Assembly (NCBI RefSeq): GCF_045788535.1
Contig: NZ_CP074074.1
Location: forward strand, 2,852,001 to 2,916,000
Reading direction: 5' to 3'
DNA: 64,000 bases
From: Allotamlana fucoidanivorans
Lineage (GTDB): Bacteria > Bacteroidota > Bacteroidia > Flavobacteriales > Flavobacteriaceae
The notes below the pieces were generated by a model. It made no database searches. It saw only the letters and a list, made by a program, of their open reading frames with translations, and had not been told where the DNA came from. This document shows, piece by piece, positions 29,535-38,715 of this stretch; the first letter of the stretch is position 1; the number at the start of each line of letters is the position of its first letter. A program made the translations under genes and the position numbers.

Positions 29535-30581
29535 TTACAATGATTCTCTTTCAATCAAGTGAAAAGGTACTTTTACTTTACCTCTTGACTTATTTAATAT
29601 CATATTGGCAGCTGTTTCGCCCATAACCTTAAAATCTGTTGACATTACTGTAATGCCTAATAATTCTTTTAGTGGTGTGTCATTATAAGAAATGATGCCT
29701 ATATCTTTCCCCAAACGAAACTCGTCTTCTCTAACCTGTTTTACAAGGTTAACCAAATCGGCTTCTTCTATGGTAATAAATAAATCACCTGTTTTTAAAA
29801 CAATGTCATCATAGACTTCATCCAATATTTCAAAATCAAGTTTATGTTCAACACAAAACTTTCTAAAACCATGCAAAATACGTCTTGGATAAGGATAAAC
29901 AGAGCGTTCAGGATACACTAAAATGAGTCTTTTGTATGTTTTTATTTTTTTTAAACCGTCATTCAATGCTCCATAAATATCATTTTCAAAATCCTGATAT
30001 ATTTCAATCATGCCACTACCTAAATCCGGCTTAACGTTATCAAGAATAATTAGTTTTTCTTTAGGGATTTGTTTTAAAGCTTTCAAAACTTTATCAGTAA
30101 AGCTTATATGATTCAGTTTGTCTGTTTTAAAATGCGGCATGATGATATAGTAGTCATAAGCCGCTTTATTTTTATCAAGCAAGTTTAAAAATAACGTTTC
30201 ATCACAGTGATAAGTGTTTAAATCTGTATGTGAATTAGCGCCAATGGTATTAATAAAGTGGTTGTATGTTCTAAGCTTATATGAACTTAGTTTATTTACC
30301 AAATAGAGTATATTAACTTTTGAAATAAGTTTTGTTCTAGAAATGTAGTAACCTTTACCTCTAATTGCTGTGATAATGTTTCGCTCTTTTAAAATACTGT
30401 ATGCTTTTTCTACGGTATCTCTAGACAAATAAAATTCTTCACTAAACATATTAATAGAAGGAATTTTTTGGTCCATGGTTAAATTTCCAATCGATATATT
30501 ATGTATAATTGAATCAATAATCTGTTGGTACTTAGGTACCCTAGAGTTTTCATCAATTTTAATAAGTTTTAGCATGTCCAT
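29535..30581 (-). CDS. GntR-family regulator with LacI-type ligand-binding domain
   Basis: 348 aa transcription factor. The N-terminal winged helix (about 1-78) has PKYQQIIDSIIHNISIGNL and LSRDTVEKAYSILKERNII followed by GKGYYIS, a typical GntR head. The rest (about 80-348) is a periplasmic-binding-protein fold, with a LacI-like ending IGIISYNDTPLKELLGITVMSTDF and GETAANMIL. Such hybrids sense a sugar or sugar phosphate. It is divergent from the rhamnose operon, with 343 bp between the start codons, and one copy of the shared 21-bp motif lies in that gap. Likely ligand: L-rhamnose, L-rhamnulose or its phosphate (inference). ATG at 30575 (third codon) is an alternative start. Confidence 0.85.
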   Translation of the reverse strand: MDMLKLIKIDENSRVPKYQQIIDSIIHNISIGNLTMDQKIPSINMFSEEFYLSRDTVEKAYSILKERNIITAIRGKGYYISRTKLISKVNILYLVNKLSSYKLRTYNHFINTIGANSHTDLNTYHCDETLFLNLLDKNKAAYDYYIIMPHFKTDKLNHISFTDKVLKALKQIPKEKLIILDNVKPDLGSGMIEIYQDFENDIYGALNDGLKKIKTYKRLILVYPERSVYPYPRRILHGFRKFCVEHKLDFEILDEVYDDIVLKTGDLFITIEEADLVNLVKQVREDEFRLGKDIGIISYNDTPLKELLGITVMSTDFKVMGETAANMILNKSRGKVKVPFHLIERESL

Positions 30582-30924
30582 ATCAATTGTTTTAGATTAA
30601 AGAAATGTTTTTAATCAAGTAAATCACTAATAATAATTTGAGTTGAAATGTACAAAAATGGCATTAAATACACTAGTATTATGGCTTTCATTTACCCAGA
30701 ATAAATAAGTATATTAGAGAATGCTTTTAAAAAAGAAGAGCTCATGGCATCATATTGAGTAAATTGATTTTAATAAAAATTTAAAAGTAGAAGTGTTTTA
30801 CCTATGGAAATATGCCTATTTATGAGTTGATTTTTAACAAATGGAAGTGTTGCAGTATAGTACAGGATAGGAATGTTTTGTTAGTAATCTATTTTTGGAG
30901 GTAAATAATATATTAACAACCAAC
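30582..30924. other. Divergent intergenic control region
   Basis: A 343-bp A+T-rich gap separates the regulator from the rhamnose operon. I see no ORF or RNA gene in it. It contains the 21-bp motif at 30851-30871 and, just downstream, TATTTTTG at 30890-30897, which fits the Bacteroidota -7 consensus TAnnTTTG. There is no well-placed -33 TTG, so the promoter call is tentative. The motif would sit where the -33 element is expected, so a bound protein could control access of RNA polymerase. Confidence 0.5.
30851..30871 (+). promoter_or_regulatory. Putative operator, copy 2 of the 21-bp shared motif
   Basis: The sequence begins TGCAGTATAG and ends TACAGGATAGG. Only positions 6 and 10 differ from the copy at 11537-11557. 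It sits 54 bp before the preferred ATG of the rhamnose operon and next to the divergent regulator, the typical place for a local operator. Candidate binder: the GntR/LacI-type protein. Confidence 0.6.
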
Positions 30925-33030
30925 ATGGAGAATATCACAAAAAATTTTAAATACGTTGATTATTTATGGGATGAAGCAAAGGCGGCGTCATTTGGGGATA
31001 ATCAAGTAGAATTATTTTTATATCGTTCAAACATATTAGGGGCCGATTTACGTATAACCAATTACGGAGGGGGTAACACCAGTTGTAAGACTATAGAGAA
31101 AGATCCTCTAACTAATGAGGATGTTGAGGTCATGTGGGTAAAAGGATCTGGAGGTGATATAGGCACGCTAACGCGTTCTGGAATTGCTGGACTTTATACA
31201 GGTAGACTACGTGATTTAAAAAATGTATACCAAGGGTTACATGATGAAGACAGAATGGTAGGTCTGTTCAATCACTGTATTTATGATTTAGATAGTAAAG
31301 CGCCATCCATTGACACGCCGTTACACGGCTTATTACCATTTGCACATATAGATCACTTGCATCCAGATGCATTAATAGCGGTTGCTGCCGCCAAGGATAG
31401 TGAAAAAGTAACCAAAGAGATTTGGGGCGATACTATGGGCTGGGTACCTTGGCAAAAACCAGGATTTGATTTAGGGCTTCAGTTAGAAAAATGCTTGGCT
31501 GATAATCCAGGGATTAGAGGAATAGTTTTAGGAAGTCATGGGTTATTCACATGGGGAGATACCTCATACGAGTGTTATATGAATAGTTTAGAGGTTATAG
31601 AAATGGCTTCTGAATATATTGAGAAAAAATTAAAAGAGCAAGGCGAGGTTTTTGGTGGACAAAAAGTAGAGAGTTTACCAAAAGAAGCACGTTTAGAAAA
31701 AGCGGCGCAATTGATGCCACTGCTTAGAGGTTTATGTTCTTCTGAAAATAGAATGATTGGTCATTTTTCAGATACAGAAGTTGTGATGGAATACATCAAT
31801 AGCAATGATTTAGAGCGATTAGCACCAATGGGGACTTCATGTCCAGATCATTTCTTGAGAACAAAAATACAACCCTTAGTATTAGAGTTGGATAAAAACG
31901 AAGATTTATCAGATTCAGCCGCCATACTTAAAAAATTAGAGCCTGCATTTGAAGCTTACCGTCAAGAGTATGCCGATTATTATAATACGTGTAAAAAAGA
32001 CAATAGTCCAGCCATTCGTGATGCCAATCCGGTAATTATTATTTACCCAGGCGTAGGGATGTTCAGTTTTGCAAAAAACAAACAAACCACACGTGTAGCT
32101 AGTGAGTTTTACATCAATGCTATTAATGTAATGCGCGGTGCAGAGGCGATAACTGAATACACCTCACTACCAAGACAAGAAGCATTTGATATTGAGTATT
32201 GGTTATTAGAAGAGGCTAAGTTACAACGTATGCCAAAAGAAAAACCATTATCTCGCAAAGTAGCCTTAGTTACTGGAGCTGGTGGAGGTATTGGAAAAGC
32301 CATAGCAGATAAATTAGCAGCAGAAGGGGCTAACGTGGTACTCACCGATATAAATGAAGAGGCACTAAAAGAAGCAAATGGGACTTACGCAAGAGACGTA
32401 TCAACTTATGCCATTTGTGATGTAACTAGTGTAGATTCCATAGCCAGCGCATATAAGAAGGCAGTGCTTGAATTTGGAGGTGTAGATATTGTTGTGCATA
32501 GTGCAGGATTAGCTATTTCAAAACCACTAGAAGATACTACGGATAAAGACTGGAATATTTTACAAAACATATTGGTAAAAGGGCAGTTTGATTTGGCTAA
32601 ACAATTTGCAGCCATAGCGCGTCAACAAGGTCTTGGAGGAAATTATATTGCCATAGCTAGTAAAAATGGACTAGTGGCTGGACCAAACAATGTTGCATAC
32701 GGAACAGCAAAAGCTGCTCAGCAACATATGGTACGTTTGTTAGCGGCAGAGTTAGCAAAAGATAAAGTAAGAGTCAATACAGTAAATCCAGATGGTGTAA
32801 TTGTAGGCAGTAAAATATGGGAAGGTGCTTGGGCTGAAGGTCGTGCAAAAGCCAACGGCATCACCGTTGAAGAATTACCCGCATTTTATGCCAAACGTAA
32901 TTTATTACATGAAATCATTACTCCTGATGATATTGCTAACGGCGTATTCTCATTAGTAGGAATTTTAGATAAATCAACAGGAAATATAATAAATGTTGAT
33001 GGCGGCATGGCCAACGCATTTGTAAGATAA
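30925..33030 (+). CDS. rhaEW-like: Bifunctional rhamnulose-1-phosphate aldolase / short-chain dehydrogenase
   Basis: 701 aa from the ATG at 30925; a TTG at 30895 in frame would add ten residues but has no support. Residues about 1-430 are a class II aldolase/adducin domain with HIDHLHPDA and GSHGLFTWG as metal-binding His regions. From about residue 446 an SDR domain starts with VALVTGAGGGIGKAIA (NAD-binding glycine motif), and the YxxxK site is YGTAK (Tyr592, Lys596). This fusion is the Bacillus YuxG/RhaEW type: it cleaves L-rhamnulose-1-phosphate to DHAP and L-lactaldehyde and converts the aldehyde in the second domain. First gene of the catabolic operon, cytosolic. High confidence for the domain content, good for the pathway. 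Confidence 0.9.
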   Translation: MENITKNFKYVDYLWDEAKAASFGDNQVELFLYRSNILGADLRITNYGGGNTSCKTIEKDPLTNEDVEVMWVKGSGGDIGTLTRSGIAGLYTGRLRDLKNVYQGLHDEDRMVGLFNHCIYDLDSKAPSIDTPLHGLLPFAHIDHLHPDALIAVAAAKDSEKVTKEIWGDTMGWVPWQKPGFDLGLQLEKCLADNPGIRGIVLGSHGLFTWGDTSYECYMNSLEVIEMASEYIEKKLKEQGEVFGGQKVESLPKEARLEKAAQLMPLLRGLCSSENRMIGHFSDTEVVMEYINSNDLERLAPMGTSCPDHFLRTKIQPLVLELDKNEDLSDSAAILKKLEPAFEAYRQEYADYYNTCKKDNSPAIRDANPVIIIYPGVGMFSFAKNKQTTRVASEFYINAINVMRGAEAITEYTSLPRQEAFDIEYWLLEEAKLQRMPKEKPLSRKVALVTGAGGGIGKAIADKLAAEGANVVLTDINEEALKEANGTYARDVSTYAICDVTSVDSIASAYKKAVLEFGGVDIVVHSAGLAISKPLEDTTDKDWNILQNILVKGQFDLAKQFAAIARQQGLGGNYIAIASKNGLVAGPNNVAYGTAKAAQQHMVRLLAAELAKDKVRVNTVNPDGVIVGSKIWEGAWAEGRAKANGITVEELPAFYAKRNLLHEIITPDDIANGVFSLVGILDKSTGNIINVDGGMANAFVR

Positions 33031-33122
33031 TATAAAGTTTAGTTTAGTTTAGTTGAGAGAAACTTCCATAGATTCGTTTAGAGGTTTATGGGAGTTTATT
33101 TCTTTAAAAGCATTAGTTTAAG

Positions 33123-34403
33123 ATGAAGATTCAAAAAGAGCAAGTAGTTGATTTTAACAAGAAAGAAATTGACAGTCACAATGAGAGCTTTGACTTTTTA
33201 GCCAACAAGCTTAGTAAAAATGGACACGATGTAAACAGCATTGTTTCTAAATTAGCAGAATTCCAAGTAGCCATTCCTAGTTGGGCATTAGGTGCTGGTG
33301 GAACGCGTTTTGGGCGATTTGGTTTCTATGGCGAGCCATCCAATTTAGAAGAAAAAATTGATGATATTGGCGTATTACATAGCTTAACACAAACCGCAGG
33401 AGCAGTATCATTACACATTCCATGGGATATTCCTTCAGATTATGCGGCGATAAAGGAAAAGGCAGATGCTTTAGGTATTAAGTTTGATGCGGTAAACTCA
33501 AATACGTTTCAAGATCAAAAAGATGCCGCCGAGACTTACAAGTATGGTTCATTAAGCAATTTAAGCCAAGCGGTAAGAGAGCAAGCCATTCAACATAATT
33601 TAGATGTTATAAAAATAGGCGATAAGTTAGGTTCAAAAGCGTTGACGGTATGGTTGGCAGATGGCTCTTGTTTTCCAGGTCAAAATAACTTCCAAACGGC
33701 TTTTCAAAACACACAAAACAGTTTAATTGATATTTATAAAGGCTTACCAGATGATTGGTCTATGTTAGTAGAGTACAAGCCTTACGAGCCCAATTTTTAC
33801 AGTACTGTTATCCAAGATTGGGGGGCTTCATTAATGTTGGCCAATGGTTGTGGTGATAAAGCCTACACGCTGGTAGATTTAGGACATCATTTACCAAATT
33901 CAAATATAGAGCAAATCGTTTCTATCTTACAATTAAAAGGTAAGTTAGGCGGATTCCACTTCAACGATAGTAAATATGGTGATGATGATTTAACCGTAGG
34001 AAGTATTAAGCCCTATGCTTTATTCTTAATCTTTAACGAGTTGGTATATGGTATGGAAAACAATCCACAAAATCCAGATTTAGCATGGATGATTGATGCG
34101 AGTCACAACGTAAAAGATCCTTTAGAAGATTTAATTCAGTCTTTAGAAGCCATCCAAGAAGCTTATGCAAAGGCGCTTTTAATTGACCAAAAAGCATTAA
34201 AAGTAGCACAATTAGATAATGATGTTGTAAAATGTCAAGAAATCTTGCAAGGCGCTTACAGAACAGATGTAAGACCATTATTAGAAAAAGCAAGATTAAA
34301 CGCAGGGGGAGTGCTAAGCCCAATTAATGCGTATAGAAGTTTAGATGTACGCGGACAATTAATCAAAGAACGTGGTAAACACACTGTAGCAACAGGCTTA
34401 TAA
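33123..34403 (+). CDS. rhaI: L-rhamnose isomerase (RhaI type)
   Basis: 426 aa cytosolic TIM-barrel isomerase. Metal and substrate regions include LVEYKPYEPNFY (Glu ligand), LVDLGHHLPNSN (Asp and His) and GGFHFNDSKYGDDD (His and Asp). The length and these motifs match the L-rhamnose catabolism isomerase of the Pseudomonas stutzeri subtype, not E. coli RhaA. It converts L-rhamnose to L-rhamnulose. The order aldolase-dehydrogenase, isomerase, kinase supports the assignment. The kinase starts 10 bp after its stop. Isomerisation of other deoxy sugars by this subtype is known to be broad, so L-rhamnose is the probable but not exclusive substrate. Confidence 0.85.
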   Translation: MKIQKEQVVDFNKKEIDSHNESFDFLANKLSKNGHDVNSIVSKLAEFQVAIPSWALGAGGTRFGRFGFYGEPSNLEEKIDDIGVLHSLTQTAGAVSLHIPWDIPSDYAAIKEKADALGIKFDAVNSNTFQDQKDAAETYKYGSLSNLSQAVREQAIQHNLDVIKIGDKLGSKALTVWLADGSCFPGQNNFQTAFQNTQNSLIDIYKGLPDDWSMLVEYKPYEPNFYSTVIQDWGASLMLANGCGDKAYTLVDLGHHLPNSNIEQIVSILQLKGKLGGFHFNDSKYGDDDLTVGSIKPYALFLIFNELVYGMENNPQNPDLAWMIDASHNVKDPLEDLIQSLEAIQEAYAKALLIDQKALKVAQLDNDVVKCQEILQGAYRTDVRPLLEKARLNAGGVLSPINAYRSLDVRGQLIKERGKHTVATGL

Positions 34404-34413
34404 TCTGTGCGAT

Positions 34414-35790
34414 ATGAAAACAAATGTAACCGCGGTTTTTGATATAGGAAAAACCAACAAAAAGTTTTTCTTATTTGATAAAAACTTTAAAGAAGTACAC
34501 AAAGAGTATATCTCGTTTGATGAGATTGTAGATGAAGATGGTTTTCCCACCGAGAATCTTCCAGCTTTACAAGAATGGCTAAAAGGGGTATTTGATCGTA
34601 TTTTAGAAGCCAAAGAATTTAATGTTAAAGCCATTAATTTTTCAACTTACGGCGCTAGTTTTGTGCATATTGATGAAAATGGTAAGCCATTAACACCGCT
34701 TTACAACTATTTAAAGCCACTTGATCAAAACATCATAGATGACTTTTTTATGAAGTATGGTCCAAAAGAAGCGTTTTTAAAAACAACAGGTTGTGCTGAT
34801 TTGAGTATGCTTAATTCTGGCTTGCAATTGTACTGGTTAAAGCACAAGCAACCAGAGGTCTTTAAGAAGATTAAATACTCCTTGCACTTACCACAATATT
34901 TAAGTTATGTGTTTGCGGGAATTCCTTTAAGTGAATATACCAGTATAGGATGTCATACAGCCTTGTGGGACTATAATAAAAAGGATTACCATCCTTGGGT
35001 TTATAAGGAGGGATTAGATCAAATATTACCACCAATCGTATCAACAGAAACCAGTATCAATATGAATTATAATGGTAAGCGCATCAAAATAGGTGTGGGT
35101 ATACATGATAGTTCAGCGGCACTTCTACCATATGTAAGAAGTATTCGTAAAAAGTTTGTATTGGTATCAACAGGTACCTGGAGTATTGTATTTAATCCGT
35201 TTACACAAAACCCTATTGCCTCAGCGGATGATGACGGAGATACCATAAACTACATGCGTATCAATGGGAAACCCGTAAAAGCTACACGATTGTTTTTAGG
35301 AAACGAATACAAAGTTCAGGTAGCCAAGTTAGATAATTATTATGGTGTTAATGATGAGTATCACAGAACTGTAAAGTTTGATTATGGTATTTATAAAGAC
35401 ATCATTACCAACTTTAAGTATTGTTACAATTGGGAAGGTTTAAAGGATGACAACATGCCCGATACCACACAAATGCCCTATGATACTTATGAGTATGCCT
35501 ACCATCAATTAATGCATGAGTTGGTATTGTTACAAATTAAATCTATTGAACAAGCAGTTGGTACAGATGACATCTCTAGAATTTATGTAGATGGTGGTTT
35601 TAGCAATAATGATGTATTTATCAAACTATTATCACATAGTTTTAGAAGTAAAAAGCTGAGTACAACCGATGCTTCATTAGGTTCAGCATTAGGGGCTGCC
35701 ATTTCGATATCTGACACCAAATTAAATTCTAAGTTTTTAAAGAAGAATTACGCTTTAAAAAAACACGTGCCTTTTATTATAGGCGGGTAA
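34414..35790 (+). CDS. rhaB: FGGY-family carbohydrate kinase (rhamnulokinase-type)
   Basis: 458 aa sugar kinase of the actin-like FGGY family. The first phosphate-binding loop is AVFDIGKTNKKFFLFD, the catalytic Asp region is GVGIHDSSAALLPYV, and the adenine/phosphate region is LVSTGTWSIVF with DGGFSNNDVF toward the C-terminus. It should phosphorylate L-rhamnulose at O1, giving the aldolase substrate. It is less like E. coli RhaB than a general FGGY group member, so the role rests on operon position between isomerase and aldolase. A fuculokinase function cannot be excluded from the sequence. Confidence 0.8.
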   Translation: MKTNVTAVFDIGKTNKKFFLFDKNFKEVHKEYISFDEIVDEDGFPTENLPALQEWLKGVFDRILEAKEFNVKAINFSTYGASFVHIDENGKPLTPLYNYLKPLDQNIIDDFFMKYGPKEAFLKTTGCADLSMLNSGLQLYWLKHKQPEVFKKIKYSLHLPQYLSYVFAGIPLSEYTSIGCHTALWDYNKKDYHPWVYKEGLDQILPPIVSTETSINMNYNGKRIKIGVGIHDSSAALLPYVRSIRKKFVLVSTGTWSIVFNPFTQNPIASADDDGDTINYMRINGKPVKATRLFLGNEYKVQVAKLDNYYGVNDEYHRTVKFDYGIYKDIITNFKYCYNWEGLKDDNMPDTTQMPYDTYEYAYHQLMHELVLLQIKSIEQAVGTDDISRIYVDGGFSNNDVFIKLLSHSFRSKKLSTTDASLGSALGAAISISDTKLNSKFLKKNYALKKHVPFIIGG

Positions 35791-35815
35791 AACAGTAAAT
35801 ACAAAACTATTTAAA

Positions 35816-37105
35816 ATGTCAAAAAACATAAAGTTAGTACACCCTCGTGATCAAATTACGGAGGTAATAGATAGAATTTATAAACGTGGTATGACTACCA
35901 CCTCAGGAGGTAATATCTCAATTATTGATGATAATGGCGATATTTGGGTAACACCTTCAGCCATTGATAAAGGGTCATTACGCGCATCAGACATCATTTG
36001 TGTAAAGAAAGATGGAACCATCATTGGGAAACACAAACCATCGTCTGAGTTTCCTTTTCACAAAGCCATTTATGAAGCCAGACCAGATATTAAATCTGTG
36101 ATTCATGCGCATCCACCGGCATTAGTGTCGTTTAGTATTGTGAGACAAATACCAAATACCAATGTAATTTCACAAGCCAAACATATTTGTGGACCTATAG
36201 GATATGCAAAATACAGATTGCCAGGAAGTGAAGATTTAGGAGCTGTTATAGCCGAGGAATTTGATAAGGGGTATAAAGCCATCATCATGGAAAACCACGG
36301 TACGGTTTTAGGCGGAAGTGATTTAACCGATGCTTATGAGCGTTTTGAAGCCTTAGAATTTTGTGCAAGAACCATTTTGTACGGAACACAAATAGGAATA
36401 CCAAATTATTTAACCGATGAACAAATCGATGCTTTTGAATCACAAGCCAAAGGTGTTTTACCAGAAATGGCATCGGTAGAATACACGCCAGATGAGTTAG
36501 AGAAGCGTTTAGAGATCTGTAATATCGTTAAGCGCTCGTGCCAACAAGGCTTGATGATTAGTTCTTACGGTACCGTTTCTATGCGCTTAGAAGGTGGTGA
36601 CTTTTTAATAACCCCTACAGATATTAACCGTTGGGATATTGATTTAGATGATATAGTACAAGTGAAAAACGGACATCGAGAAGCTGGTAAAACACCAAGT
36701 AGAGCGGCATGGATGCACCAAGAAATTTACAATAAAAACCCAGATGTAAATTCTATCATCATGACACAATCGCCATATTTAATGGCCTTTGGAGTAACTG
36801 GAGAATATTTGAATGTAAGAACAATACCTGAGAGTTGGATCTTCCTTCAGGATATTGATTTAGCTGAATATGGCTCGCATTTTAGAGAGAGTAACAATGC
36901 AGAAATAGTTGAAAACTGTTCAACAGCCTTGATTATTAAAAATGATTCGGTAATCATTACAGGAGATAAATTATTACAAACTTTTGATTATTTAGAAGTT
37001 GCTGAGTTTAGTGCAAAATCTATAGTACTTGGAAATTCTCTAGGGGAAATGGTGCCTATCAATGATGACCAAGTTGAGGATTTAAGAAAGAAATTTTTAT
37101 CATAA
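35816..37105 (+). CDS. Tandem class II aldolase/adducin protein, second domain degenerate
   Basis: 429 aa made of two class II aldolase heads. Domain 1 (about 5-200) keeps the zinc-binding motifs HAHPPA and MENHGTVLGG and the phosphate-binding TTSGGNIS. Domain 2 (about 225-400) keeps the fold signature (GLMISSYGTVSMR, then ITPTDI) but has TQSPY where HAHPP is expected and ALIIKNDSVIITG in place of the ENHG loop, so it is probably not catalytic. The family splits sugar phosphates such as L-fuculose-1-phosphate. It is a second aldolase in an operon that already has an aldolase fusion. It may handle a related deoxy sugar or a different step (inference). Confidence 0.78.
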   Translation: MSKNIKLVHPRDQITEVIDRIYKRGMTTTSGGNISIIDDNGDIWVTPSAIDKGSLRASDIICVKKDGTIIGKHKPSSEFPFHKAIYEARPDIKSVIHAHPPALVSFSIVRQIPNTNVISQAKHICGPIGYAKYRLPGSEDLGAVIAEEFDKGYKAIIMENHGTVLGGSDLTDAYERFEALEFCARTILYGTQIGIPNYLTDEQIDAFESQAKGVLPEMASVEYTPDELEKRLEICNIVKRSCQQGLMISSYGTVSMRLEGGDFLITPTDINRWDIDLDDIVQVKNGHREAGKTPSRAAWMHQEIYNKNPDVNSIIMTQSPYLMAFGVTGEYLNVRTIPESWIFLQDIDLAEYGSHFRESNNAEIVENCSTALIIKNDSVIITGDKLLQTFDYLEVAEFSAKSIVLGNSLGEMVPINDDQVEDLRKKFLS

Positions 37106-37135
37106 AAAGAGAATCAAACTTACATATTTAGTAAA

Positions 37136-38575
37136 ATGAAACATTACAAACAGTATATTAATGGACAATTTGTAGACTCAAAAGCTACATCTGTTATTGA
37201 AATAGTAAATCCGTGTACGGAAGAAGTGATCAGTACCATTTCAACAGGAACAGTTGAAGATGCCAATAATGCCTTAGAGGCTGCACAAGCGGCACAACCA
37301 GCTTGGGAAGCTTTACCAGCAATTCAACGCGCAGCCTTTTTACATAAGATGGCTGATGTGATTAGAGAGAATCGTGTTTTTTTAGCCGAAACCTTATCAA
37401 AAGAGCAGGCTAAAGTTATAGGGTTGGCACAAGTTGAAATTGATGTAACTGCAGATTATTTTGATTATAATGCAGGTTGGGCAAGACGTATTGAAGGTGA
37501 GATCATTCAAAGTGATCGTGAGAAAGAGCATATTTATTTACACAAAGTACCCATTGGTGTAGCTGTAGGTATTTGTCCTTGGAATTTCCCGTTTTTTGTA
37601 ATGGCACGTAAAGTGGCTGCTTCATTAATTACAGGTAATACCTGTGTTATTAAGCCAAGTTCTGAAGCACCAAATACTATTATGGAATTTGCTGATTTTA
37701 TTCAGAAGATTAAATTACCCGCAGGTGTTTTGAATTTTGTATGTGGAGCAGGAAGAACGGTTGGAAACGCCCTTTCTAAAAGCCCTATCACTGGAATTAT
37801 TAGTTTAACAGGTAGTGTAGGAGCTGGGCAAAAAGTAATTGGTGCTGCAGCAGAGAACATTACAAAAGTATCGTTAGAATTAGGAGGTAAGGCGCCTGCA
37901 ATTGTTTGTGCTGATGCTAATATGGAATTAGCTTTAAATTCTATTGTATCCTCTAAAGTTATCTTTAGCGGACAGGTTTGTAATTGTGCGGAGCGTGTTT
38001 ATGTTGAGGATAGTATTTATGACGAGTTTGTTGAAAAGCTAACCAAGAAAATGAGTCAAGTAACTGTTGAAGATGCTTTAACAGGAGTTAATGCCGATAT
38101 GAGTAGTTTGGTGTCAAAATCACAGTTAGACAAAATTACTGAGATGGTTGAATTTGCTAAGAAAGAAGGAGCTGAAGTGCTTGTGGGAGGAAAACAACCC
38201 GATCAATTTGATAGAGGTTATTTTTATCAGCCAACAGTATTAACTAATTGTAAGCAAGATAGCCAAATTATCCAAGAAGAAGTATTTGGACCTGTATTGC
38301 CTGTAATGAAATTCAATACACTTGATGAAGCTATTGCCATGTCAAATGATACTGAATTTGGTTTAACCTCATCTATATTCTCAGAAAACTTTAACAACAT
38401 CATGAAAGCTACAAACGGCCTTCATTTTGGAGAAACTTACGTGAATAGAGAGCATTTTGAAGCCATTCAAGGTTTTCACGCCGGATGGAAAAAATCTGGT
38501 GTTGGTGGTGCCGATGGAAAACACGGTATGGAAGAATATTTACACACCAAAGTAGTTTACGCTAAGTACTACTAG
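37136..38575 (+). CDS. aldA: NAD(P)-dependent aldehyde dehydrogenase, lactaldehyde dehydrogenase-like
   Basis: 479 aa aldehyde dehydrogenase. PWNFPFF is the cofactor-binding loop, the general base Glu248 is in SLELGGKAP, the catalytic Cys282 is in GQVCNCAERVYV, and EEVFGPVLP is near the C-terminus. The length is standard for the family and for E. coli AldA, which oxidises L-lactaldehyde to L-lactate. As the last gene of the rhamnose operon it should act on the L-lactaldehyde released by the aldolase. A strong hairpin terminator begins about 38 bp after its stop. The substrate is inferred from context. Confidence 0.85.
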   Translation: MKHYKQYINGQFVDSKATSVIEIVNPCTEEVISTISTGTVEDANNALEAAQAAQPAWEALPAIQRAAFLHKMADVIRENRVFLAETLSKEQAKVIGLAQVEIDVTADYFDYNAGWARRIEGEIIQSDREKEHIYLHKVPIGVAVGICPWNFPFFVMARKVAASLITGNTCVIKPSSEAPNTIMEFADFIQKIKLPAGVLNFVCGAGRTVGNALSKSPITGIISLTGSVGAGQKVIGAAAENITKVSLELGGKAPAIVCADANMELALNSIVSSKVIFSGQVCNCAERVYVEDSIYDEFVEKLTKKMSQVTVEDALTGVNADMSSLVSKSQLDKITEMVEFAKKEGAEVLVGGKQPDQFDRGYFYQPTVLTNCKQDSQIIQEEVFGPVLPVMKFNTLDEAIAMSNDTEFGLTSSIFSENFNNIMKATNGLHFGETYVNREHFEAIQGFHAGWKKSGVGGADGKHGMEEYLHTKVVYAKYY

Positions 38576-38613
38576 AGATAGCTAGTAATTAAAATAGTGT
38601 ACTTGAAATAATT

Positions 38614-38647
38614 AAAAAACTCAGTTAAATGTTTAACTGAGTTTTTT
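38614..38647. terminator. Bidirectional rho-independent terminator
   Basis: An 11-bp perfect stem (ACTCAGTTAAA / TTTAACTGAGT) with a TG loop is flanked by an A run on the left and a T run on the right. It can therefore stop both the plus-strand rhamnose operon and the converging minus-strand gene at 38716. Confidence 0.88.
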
Positions 38648-38715
38648 AATTATTACGTTTTGAAAGTAGCATAAAAACGTGAGTCAATTTTGGGATTCCA
38701 GAAAATTAAAATATT

